In this document: piece after piece, positions 55,159 to 64,000 of the stretch | How the letters are laid out: each line of letters begins with the position of its first letter | Position numbering within the stretch: the first letter of the stretch is position 1 | Source of the DNA: Metallyticus violacea | Taxonomy: Eukaryota > Arthropoda > Insecta > Mantodea > Metallyticidae | Direction: 5' to 3' | Assembly: GCA_030762175.1 (NCBI GenBank) | Contig: CM060837.1 | Coordinates: 6,652,001-6,716,000, forward strand | Length of the DNA stretch: 64,000 bases | Notes under the pieces: model-generated | Database searches by the model: none | Told to the model about the DNA's origin: nothing | What the model saw: the letters and a program-made list of their open reading frames with translations, nothing else | Position numbers and translations under genes: made by a program

Positions 55159-55395
55159 AACCAAGATCGCAGGTTTAAACCCCACCAGGATCGATGGATT
55201 TTTTTCAGGCGTAAAAATCCTAAATATTGCTTCCTACGGAAGGAAAGTAAAGCCATGGGTCCTATGTCGTAGATTTACGGCATGTAAAAGAACCTCAAAC
55301 TTGAAAGAAGTGACCTTTGAGAGAAATGTACCGGCTGTTTCACGCCCTAATGACCTGAGATGTTCAAGAGCGTACATAAAGTAGATCAACAAAAT
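55159..55395 (+). mobile_element. SINE B, copy 3 (5' truncated head)
   Basis: Starts within the head at ACCAAGATCGCAGGTTTAAA (decayed B box). It runs through GGATCGATGGATTTTTTTCA, GTAAAAATCCTAAATATTGC, GGAAAGTAAAGCCATGGGTC, TTTACGGCATG, TTTCACGCCC and TGACCTGAGATG to a short A-rich end. Confidence 0.85.
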
Positions 55396-55601
55396 CAACA
55401 ATTTTTGTTCTTATTGGGTATTTCCCTTACAACTTCATTACTTTGTTTTAGTCTTTGAAATTACCATATCGCATTCTTTATTTATTTTGTTTAGTTGGTA
55501 TATTGTTTTTGTAGTTTATCTTCGTATCAAAAATTAATACCAGTATCATCTGCAAATAGCAAAATGTTTACTAATTTATTCTGTCCTAACCCTAATCCAT
55601 C

Positions 55602-55828
55602 TCCACGGGTGACCGGGGGTCGTTAAGGCGAGGACGTGAAAGGGAGGTCTGGGGTTCGTCCACCCTGACTGAGATTTTTTTCCTGGTTTGCCTCATAAAT
55701 GTCAAATGCCGGGGAGGTACTCTAAAATTAGGCCTGGAATGTTTCCTTCCTTTAAAGAAATATTTTCCAATTTATCATTTCATCTCATGTCCACCACCTG
55801 TGGTGCCTCAGTAATAAAAACGTACTTT
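55602..55828 (+). mobile_element. SINE A, copy 5
   Basis: CCACGGGTGACCGGGGGTCG starts the head. The B box and the CCAGGACCGTC block are collapsed by a deletion after GGGGTTCG. The body continues with TCAAATGCCGGGGAGGTAC, AAATTAGGCCTGGAATG, ATTTATCATTTCATCTCATG and CCTGTGGTGCCTCAG. Confidence 0.85.
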
Positions 55829-56059
55829 ACTCACAATTAAAGAATATTCTTATTAATATTGTTATTCCTTTAAGTACGACTTTATATGCATTAAATAATA
55901 TTTAAGGGAAATTACATTCTTGTTATACACAATAATTTATTTTTTATTTCTTCTGTTGACTTTCCATTTACATCTATAATCTTTTTTGTATTCATATATA
56001 GTATTTTTATGAATTTTATTAAACGTATAGAGTATCCTATTGGACATAATATTTTCTAT

Positions 56060-56080
56060 AATAATAATAATAATATAACG

Positions 56081-56137
<57 letters not shown>
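56060..56137. repeat. (ATA)n microsatellite
   Basis: An ATA run at 56060-56075 and, after ATAACG, at 56081-56137. The poly-isoleucine and poly-asparagine frame over it is not a gene. Confidence 0.95.
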
Positions 56138-57258
56138 GGATTAACTATTAAAGACTTTTCTAGGTCAACGGTTATTTTGTGTTATAAAGTCCCTTCTCAA
56201 AGGCCAGGTAATACAGTGATTCTCTCAACAAAGATCCAAAGTCACGAACACTTTGGAAACACAGCACAGTTTCCTGTGTTCTTTGGCAGCATACCCAGAA
56301 TTCCAGATTACAATGCAATCATCTTTCAACAATAAAATAATAATAATTAAAGACATTATCCAGTGATTTCCTGTTTTCTCTGTAAAGTAAAAATCTATAT
56401 TTTCTCATTCCTTTTGAGCACAAATTCTTTTACATGTATATTAAACTTCATTTGATAAAAAAATAATTTAGCAATAGACAATGAGTATTTGTTTTTGTCT
56501 AGTGTTAATATTATGTATTTACGTATTTTTCATGAAGTATTATAGATTTTTAAGACATATTTTCATTATAGAAAATATACATTAACAGGGAAATGTCAAA
56601 ATATTAATTTTTTTTAAAATACGCTATTACGTATTGCCCTATTGTTACCATTATAAATTATTGGAAATGTCCTCTTATATAGTATAAAATCAAGCTTACT
56701 TTTACAGGATTTCCCCAAAATATCAATACATACTTCGTTATTAAACATAAATAAAACAAAATGAAAAATTAGTGCAGATATGCTAATGAAAATTCACGTG
56801 TAACTTTTGGAGAATTTGTTAATCCTGTAATGCCGTCACCACGTGAAAAGAACGCATAGCTTGACTCGCTTCTGCATTCTACTCGCTGGCAGAGGTAATT
56901 TACTCTGTACAAGGCACCTTCATCTTGGTGAGACACACTTGTCCCGGGGGAGAGCACTTGCTGATTCAAATGCTTAGCCTTTCGTCTCGCTTTATGATAT
57001 GGAAATGAGCTCAGATGAAATGCCGACAAAACCCTAGTAATTAGCAATTCAGCTATGAAGCTTTAAAAGATTAAAATATAATTTATAAAAAAAATATTTC
57101 AATATCTTCAAATTAAAATTCGTTAAAATGTGCAGGAACTTTAATTTACTTTTACTTTTACTATAGGTTTGTATTGATCTGTTTATCTATTAGTCTAGAA
57201 ACAGGCTCTACTGATGTTATATGAAAGCTCGCTAGAGACGCTATATAAACCATAAACG

Positions 57259-57260
<2 letters not shown>
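56138..57260. other. No gene seen
   Basis: AT-rich; a minus-strand open frame at 56769-57047 has no recognisable domain. Confidence 0.4.
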
Positions 57261-57304
<44 letters not shown>

Positions 57305-57369
57305 CTATCAAGATTTATTTTGGACCAGTATCCGCACGAGTTAAACCAAGATCAAGCAAGTCACCTGAC

Positions 57370-57434
<65 letters not shown>
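57261..57434. repeat. (AT)n and (AAT)n microsatellites
   Basis: An AT run at 57261-57302 and an AAT run at 57371-57434, with 68 bp of unique sequence between. Confidence 0.95.
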
Positions 57435-57635
57435 TGACCGTTACCGGGCTGATCGCTGAATATGGAGCGTGCATCGCAGTTTGCTGTTACCAGAGCAAAC
57501 ATTATTTCTGTCTTTATTTAATTATAACTCAAATTACAGTCAATATTAGTAGTATTATAGACATGTATTTTGTTGTATGATAAATGTTCAAGTTGAGACA
57601 TGTTCAGTCACGCATCCACAAATAGAAAGTAACAC

Positions 57636-57997
57636 GTGTGTATCTTGATGACAATCTTCCAATGCCCCGGATAGGACGAAGAGGTTCGATTGAGTTTCCA
57701 CCGCGTTCTCCGGATCAAACTCCGTTAGACTTCTACCTATGGGGAACTCTTAAGGATGTTGTATACCGTAGAAAACCAGCTACACTGACAGCACTTCGGG
57801 AAGAAATTGAAACGGCATGTGCTGCAATCGCTGAGAACACTTTGCTCAATCAGTAGTTCAATGTACTCAGAAGTATATCGACGCCGATGGTGGACATTTT
57901 GAGCAACGGTTGTAACTGTAAAAGCCAAAGTTCATCAGTTTCTGTTTGTGTGAATTCAGTTTTGTTAACAGTTTTTCTTTGCTTGAAGTGTGTATAC

Positions 57998-57998
<1 letters not shown>
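57636..57998 (+). mobile_element. DUF4817/Tc-like element, copy 5 (3' part, different parent)
   Basis: Reads VYLDDNLPMPRIGRRGSIEF, then PPRSPDQTPLDFYLWGTLKD (last catalytic D kept) and VVYRRKPATLTALREEIETA. A 15-bp deletion breaks the C-terminus (AENTLLNQ). Upstream of RIGRRG it carries VYLDDNLPMP, not the CCGCGCACTGGATCC junction of copies 1, 2 and 4, so it comes from a less deleted parent. After GTGTATACG the inverted repeat is replaced by a T33 run (57999-58031). Confidence 0.8.

Positions 57999-58031
<33 letters not shown>
57999..58031. repeat. T33 homopolymer
   Basis: 33 consecutive T exactly where the DUF4817 3' inverted repeat should be. Confidence 0.9.
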
Positions 58032-58033
<2 letters not shown>

Positions 58034-58362
58034 CTCTTCAAGATTTGCTTGAAGTAATAAAATCATCTGTTTATTCATTCCCTTGCTCTACAGTTTATGC
58101 ATCCCTATTTATCCTATCATAAGCTTTCTCTACACTGCATATAATCTGCCTCGCGTCTTTGGCAGATATTTTAATTATTAATACATTATGATTATTCTTC
58201 TGCCTCTCCTGAAACCACTCAGAAATGGAGGTATTGTTAATTCATTTCTCTCAACCGATTCATTAATTCTGTACGTTATAATTCCGGTGAAAACCGTACC
58301 AAGATTTGACAAAAGTACAATTTCCTTACAATTGCCCGGATTTAAAAAAAAAAAAAAGCTTT

Positions 58363-58531
58363 CAGGCCTACAAATTTTGCTCAGAGACCTCTTTTTTCAG
58401 GCTTGAGGTTCTTTTACGTGCCGTAAATGTACCATACGGGACCCATAGCTTTACTTTCCTTCCGAAGGAAGCATACTTAGGATTTCTACACCGAAGAAAT
58501 CCATCGGTCTTGGTTACGTTTGAACCCGCGA
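58363..58531 (-). mobile_element. SINE B, copy 4 (truncated both ends)
   Basis: The minus strand matches SINE B from the B box (CGCGGGTTCAAACG) through GATGGATTTCTTCGG, TAGAAATCCTAAGTATGC, GGAAAGTAAAGCTATGGGTC and TTTACGGCACGTAAAAGAAC to CAAAATTTGTAGG. It is joined head-to-head, within about 6 bp, to a SINE A fragment. Confidence 0.82.
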
Positions 58532-58536
58532 TTTAT

Positions 58537-58769
58537 CTGGAGTTCGATTCTCAACAGGACCGTCCTCCCTGACTGAGGTTTTTACCAGGGTTTTCTCAGT
58601 CCTCATAAATGGCAAATACCGGGAAGATACCCTAAAACTTAGGCCTGAAACGTTGCCATTCTTAAAAATTCCTTTCCCAATATATCATTTCATCTCATGT
58701 ATCATCAGTGTCTACTGCCTGTGATGCCTCGGTAGTTAAAACGGGCGTTAAACACTATTTAAAAAAAAC
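58537..58769 (+). mobile_element. SINE A, copy 6 (head truncated)
   Basis: Starts inside the head at TCTGGAGTTCGATTC (B box region), then CAACAGGACCGTCCTCCCTG, AAATACCGGGAAGATACCC, AAACTTAGGCCTGAAACG, ATCATTTCATCTCATGTATC and GATGCCTCGGTAGTTAAAAC, with a GTTAAACACTATTT-A(7) tail. Confidence 0.85.
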
Positions 58770-59159
58770 TGCAAACATGATAGATTCCTGGAAGAAAACA
58801 ATAAAGTGACTCTATTGATACGATGAATTCATTAAAGTCTTCTTAAATGTGTTCAGTGCATATGGTTAGCAACGTAAAACCAGCATTCGCTTTCTGCGGT
58901 GTTCTTTGTCTTGGAATGCCAGCAATTTCAGTGAATCATGTCGACATCTCTATAGAAATTCTCATTGATTTCTTTCCAAGTATTTTTACAAGAGCACTGC
59001 CAAACGGCTGTTTTTGCTCCCTTAAGACCTGAATGGATGTCTTTTGGTTTCTTCTGTTTCTTTTGCCTACTTCAGAAAATGAATGGACGCGAAGATATGC
59101 AGCTTTTCGTAGATGTCGCTCTTGTTTTGTTTTGTCTTTCTGTAATTCTTTTCGACAAT
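58770..59159. other. No gene seen
   Basis: Unassigned; open frames at 58847-59032 and 58965-59354 have no domain, and the latter runs into the Tc1-like inverted arm. Confidence 0.4.
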
Positions 59160-60890
59160 CTCGATCTTCTCTTTGTTACAAAACAAAAACACCATTGTAG
59201 AAATGCTAGCTTAAAACGATCGTTACTGAAAATAATCCGTTCTTTTTATATAGTGGTAGAGGTGTGTTTATTTCAGCGGCACCAATACAATACAACTTCA
59301 GCAGACGTATGGCCTAACGGACAGTACGTGCGTGTTTTACTGAATTGCCACTAATTCTGGACACTTTTGAAAAATTTGTTAAATATTATATTAAGCTTTT
59401 CATTTTAATTGAAAATTTTGCTTTTTTTAAAGTCAAATTTTCAGGAAAACGTGTCTTAGTTTTTCAAAAACGAGCAAACTTAATTACAATGACTACTTAT
59501 CAAAACAAAAACTGGAAATAATACATTTTTGGTACATTCATATGAATTATTGCAACTGATTTGTATTAATATTTTGTTGGATACAATTTTGATTTGATTA
59601 TTGACTCGATTCTTCATGGCATTGGAGATATTCTAGTGTTAACACAATAGATTACCGATATCTGGAAGACTCAGATCCTCGAGTGATATTTATTAGGACT
59701 ATTTCACGAATAAAATAAGAATTTAAATATCTAAACTTGACTTATAAAATTGTAATAATTATATATTTGAACTTAAGCTTTTCAAGCAATCTTGCGACAA
59801 AGAATGCCGATCATCAGTAATGCCAATAGAGAAGAGCAAATTACGGGTTTAGGACTATTTCATGAATAGAATAACAATAAAAGTGACATATATTTAAAAT
59901 TCGCGCACAGAATATTAACACTTGTATAAAATGCTATACTTAAAATATCTATTCTGTTCTATTCAGAAACCGTTCGATTTTCTAATACCAACTGAGAGGG
60001 AGAAAAAAGATAACATACAGTGTTTCTATTTTTCTATGTATTCTCTGGTTTGAAATTCCTAATGATAAGATCAATTTGCACATTTGACGCATCACCAAAA
60101 TTTACTCCGTAATCCGGCTGTGATTGGTCAGAATTCAAACTTTTGTTTAGTTTCTTTGGTCGATTTTAAAATGACGTCACATGAGTGATATAGTCAATCT
60201 AAACCATGTTTGGATGATGGCCTCTAGCAGCACCTTCATGTTCCGACGTGACCCAAAACTTTCAGCCTTGACCTCAAGTTTTCAATTGGGTTGAGGTCAG
60301 CACTGTTCCCTGGCCAAGGGACGACAGTAACATGATGGTCTGATTGATTCGAGTGGTATGACACATCCTGACCGCTGACTATCACCCCCAAACAAATCAT
60401 CAATAGTAAGCTTAAGTCAAAGACCTCTTCCTCGTATTATGTTGCTCTCTAACACTGCTAGGTGCCCTACACCATGCCTTGCCATGCTTCCCCATACCGT
60501 GGCGCTGACAGAGTGCTTCATTGTGGCAATGGTGCACTCAGGTAACATGTCCTCAGCTGTTCGGCGACGCACAAACTGATGCCACCACTTCCAATTAATC
60601 TTCGTTTCATCGCTCCAAATTACTTTACCCCATTCTTCTTGTGTCAAATTTCTGTATGCAGATGTGCATTCCACACGCTTTTGTCTTTGCTTTTGGAGTT
60701 GTATTGTATTGGTGCCATGAAATAAACACACCTCTACTACTACTATATAAAAAAAACGGAATATTTTCAGTTATGATCTTTCAAGTTCTAAAGCTTGAAA
60801 TAAGTAGGCCGGCAGTTGTTGACAGTTCAACTCGTTTTAAGCTAGCATTTCTATAATGGTGTTTTTGTTTTGTAACAAACAAAAGATTGA
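59160..60890 (-). mobile_element. Tc1-like element with long inverted arms
   Basis: The arm at 59165-59297 (TTACAAAACAAAAACACCAT, GAAATGCTAGCTTAAAACGA, GAGGTGTGTTTATTTCA, GGCACCAATACAATACAACT) is inverted at 60698-60888. The right arm is longer by about 50 bp (missing from the left arm near 59222). The arms bracket a Tc1-type transposase relic, and the span of about 1.73 kb suits the family. The exact outer ends and target TA could not be fixed. The 59345-60180 stretch inside is unrecognised and may be a later insertion; it contains a repeated AGGACTATTTCA-GAATA motif at about 59696 and 59852. Confidence 0.68.
60180..60731 (-). pseudogene. Tc1-like transposase pseudogene
   Basis: The minus strand frame 60731-60417 reads KRVECTSAYRNLTQEEWGKV, IWSDETKINWKWWHQFVRRR (first catalytic D), ATMKHSVSATVWGSMARHGV, then GHLAVLESNIIRGRGL and a stop. 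Farther on, out of frame, SDHHVTVVPWPGNSADLNPI / ENL gives the third motif (Tc1-type D..PIE, E as last acid). The middle D block (QQDNA.. in relatives) is deleted, as is the N-terminal paired-like DNA-binding domain. The start codon sits in the inverted arm. Confidence 0.82.
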
Positions 60891-63800
60891 CATTTGCTTT
60901 ATACTTTGCATTTGTTTCTGAATACTAACATGTTTTTGTTTTATTGAAACATATGAACATCTTCTTAAATACAGAATGTAACTCGAAACTCTCTGATATT
61001 TCTCTCTGTTTTAGCGAATGTAAAGGTGATATCAAGGGCTTAATTTATAAACATGATTACATTTAAAAATGTTTAAAAATACACACATTATAGCTTTGTC
61101 TATCATTGGTCATATATTTCATTTAATTAATATTATACCTGCGAGTTAGAACTCTGTACGTTTATTTAAATCGAAACGCATTCAGCGGGGCCTCGATGAC
61201 CTATCAACGCTTTACACCTCATCTGCAAATTAAAGTGAAAATAATTACTACAGTTGTGTTACTCTTTTTATGTCAGAGCGAAGTGTTTTATTATCCGGAG
61301 AGGCTGTCCATGCTTAAAGCGTTGCTAAGGAACGCAGGTGGCCGAATAGAGAGATTTAGTAAGATATAAGCAAAAGGCTTCCGACCACTTGTTCCATCCC
61401 GCCCCCCCCCCCCTCCTCTCTTACGCACGGATTCCAGTGGGACAGAAGACATACCAGAATCTTGGCAGTGGGAACCTCTCTCTCTAATGTCTTTATTTCC
61501 TGTAAGACGGTCCATTTGTGTGACGTTTATAAATGTACCTCTTATTGCTAACAGCAGCAGGATTTAAAACACCTTGCTGTACAAGGTTTTTGTGTTACGC
61601 TGCTTTCAGACACGTGTACTGCCAAAGGTCACTAGTGGAATTTACTGCTCAGCCTGAAAATAAGTGTAAAGTACTGTGAGAAAATGTCTTTGTTTGAACC
61701 TCAAGCGACTCAAAGACATTTATTATCACTGCTTCCTTACTTTAAGAAATATCGCAAGCAGTGTCTTGTTTTTGTCATGTTCGCAAAAATCATCAAATTG
61801 CTGGTAAGTACATAAAATACGGATAGTTGTTTACGATCTATAGCAATATATTCAATCAGCTTTAACTTGCATTTCTACTGGGTGAGCAATGCTTGACGCA
61901 ACCGCTGACTGGCAGACAGCACTATGTCGCTATGTTGGCATTGCGGGGAATAAATACATATACACGAACGTCCTTTTGTTCTAAATTCAAATCGGTGTTT
62001 GTTTATGTAGATCGACAATCCTCTCTCACATTGATAGCAGCGGTGTTAGTGTCAACAAACTAATCTAGTACTCTCCCACCACTCCCTTGCAGTTCTAATT
62101 CTTCCGCCTCTCACTTTTACTCAGACTGCTAATGATACTGGCCGCGGTAGCCAGTCTAAAATTTTGCTTTTTAAATGAATATATAATACTTATCAGGGAA
62201 AATAGCCCGGTAAAGGCTATTTAGGGGGTAAGGAAAATTGGCCCTATCTAAAATTCCAATTGCGAGTCACAACTCCTGCCGCGTTATATCCTCCCTGTTT
62301 ATTTCAAGTTGAAAAATTATGAGTCAAAATTCTTCTTAGACTTGGAATCATTATAAACTAAAAGTATCGTCTCCTACTTCCTTGTAGACAATGTTGTGGC
62401 AGCATAAAAACAAGAACGTTGTTGGCTATTCAGAAATCAAACCCAAGTCTTTCCCTGCCTACCGTATTCATAACACTTGTCTTCTTGAGCACACTTCAAA
62501 CGAAAGGTTTCCTTTTCTTCATTCATGAAACGCTTTACTTGCTATCATTAGAAGATCAAGATAATTTTACGAAAACTCCTGGTAACGATGTAAAACATTT
62601 CTTTGCCATTGTTGAGCTCGCAGCTGTATGGCGAAGGGAGGGGGGCCTGCTTTTGTCAGCTGGTGGAGTTAGTCCCATTTAGAGATATAGCAACCCTTGA
62701 AAAGATAAAGGGCAGAAGAAATCGAGGAAAAGTTTACTCTGCCGTAAAGGGAAAAGATAAAAAATAAAGGGACATATTTTGCATAGCTTGTTTGATCTCT
62801 ATATTCCTCATCCCTTCCTTTTGTTCAATATTCCTCTTCTTTTTACTTCGCCTCTGCCTCTGATCTTACTTCTTACTTTTCAGAAAAGATAGAGAGATAT
62901 ATTTCGTTTGGTGCTTTTATGTTACTCCTTAAATTGAAGATTTCGCAATGTACTTTGGAAATTATGGAGCAAATGCGTAACACTCTCAAAGAACTTTCCG
63001 TTGAATAGAAACTGAAATTGTTTCTGTTTCGTTGTATTGCATTTATCATACACTTACGTGATGTACACAAACAGCTGATAACAAAACCTTAGTGCTTTCT
63101 GTTCCAATAATTCAATGAGTTCGATCTGAATTCTTTATTCCTAGTTCTTTGGTATGCTATTAGACCAGTTTTGAATAATTACAGAGTGTTGCCAGTTCAA
63201 ATTAACCATACATACCGAAATGAAAGAAAAGTTTGAGTGGTTCATGGTTTTTACTTTAATTACTGCAACTCTACTATGCCACTGCTAAGCATTGTGCTAT
63301 GGTTACCGAAAGTGTAGCTTCTGGCCCTAAATGGTCTGCGGGTGGTGGTTAGAGTTGATCTACGTCTTTCGTGCCTCATCTTTTGGCTTTTCTGGTTTCA
63401 CCCGACCTGGTGGTCGCTGAGGAATTGGTAAGCTTCTTATATTTTTTGTGATCGTCGACCATCACTTTTGGGGTTAAATAATGAATTGTTGGTTTAAAAA
63501 CTTTCACATTGACTTGGGTAAAAGCAAATAATAGGATGATAACCTATCTATTGTTGGACAATAATGTGTACAAAAATGTAACTAACGTAACTGGCAACAA
63601 TGAACCTTAAGCTATCGAATATGCGTCTGTTGAGTTCAGTCCTGTGTCAACAGCTGTTGAAAAATCATGAATACTTCTAAACTCGCTGTAGTTAATTTTG
63701 AGAAATCCGGACACAATTTTCTGGCAAATATTTTATTTGAATTCTTGCATGGTGTGCGAGTTTGTTATAGACACGACATTTTTAATTACTCCAGAGATAA

Positions 63801-64000
63801 TAATAATAGACTATTAAATTTAGTAACATTTTTTTACAAACCCATATGAAATGCTCTTGTTTTGTAAAACGACGAAGAACTTTTCTAGGAGAATTCTCTA
63901 AACGATTACAATGCCATGGGTTTTTTTTTCTTTGTTTTTCTTTTATAGGCTGGACACTTTCAGTTTCCTGAAATTTATTTTACAGATTAATGCCAAGTTT
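60891..64000. other. No gene or transposon recognised (about 3.1 kb)
   Basis: Mixed composition with a C12 tract near 61402-61413 and several short open frames (61291-61515 minus, 62419-62682 plus, 63667-63849 plus). None has an identifiable domain or matches other parts of the window. A host gene nearby cannot be excluded. Confidence 0.4.

Noticed and set aside
56009..56335. 108-codon frame with poly-Asn and poly-Ile
   Set aside because: Created by the ATA microsatellite.
58965..59354. 129-codon open frame with a hydrophobic middle, as a membrane protein gene
   Set aside because: Its second half lies in the inverted arm of the Tc1-like element, and the rest has no family resemblance.

Overview
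The window looks like AT-rich intergenic or intronic DNA from a large arthropod genome, most likely an insect. The reasons are several independent lineages of mariner transposase remnants (DD34D type), a piggyBac relic, DUF4817/Tc-like elements, three tRNA-derived SINE families, LINE tails, abundant AT-type microsatellites, and no operon structure. I could not place it to species. No open frame in the 64 kb reads convincingly as a host exon, and almost every recognisable protein segment is a decayed transposon.

Layout. 1-6.9 kb: an unclassified repeat with (GT)n and internal subrepeats ('repeat X', cut up by later insertions), mariner 5' ends, a 770-bp DUF4817-type non-autonomous element, and a SINE. 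6.9-9.7 kb: a probable complete but dead piggyBac element flanked by TTAA. 11-18 kb: SINEs, a DDE tail, microsatellites and a mariner copy (Mar-A) with both ends. 18.3-25.2 kb: repeat X again, mariner pieces (one inverted pair, one chimera), and a second DUF4817-type copy expanded by a 97-bp tandem duplication and then hit by a SINE. 26.3-37.6 kb: the densest transposon graveyard, with at least four further mariner lineages, a hAT element nested in a mariner with a clean 8-bp duplication, a remnant of an uncharacterised repeat-family ORF, and a Tc-like element with long inverted ends. 40-47.5 kb: LINE and SINE fragments and a decayed satellite-like tract of about 2.8 kb carrying a DUF4817 insertion. 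49.2-50.5 kb: the most complete Mar-A copy. 53-58.8 kb: SINEs and a LINE tail whose last coding repeat has expanded into a 51-bp minisatellite. 59.2-60.9 kb: a Tc1-like relic with long inverted arms. 61-64 kb: nothing recognised.

Nothing here works together as a pathway. The information is historical: order of insertions (DUF4817 element, then tandem duplication, then SINE; mariner, then hAT; satellite, then DUF4817 element), non-autonomous amplification of a shared deletion form, and shared inactivating mutations that point to movement by transposase supplied from elsewhere. Repeat names (Mar-A to Mar-H, SINE A to D, repeat X) are local labels. All family assignments rest on motifs read by eye; no database search was possible.
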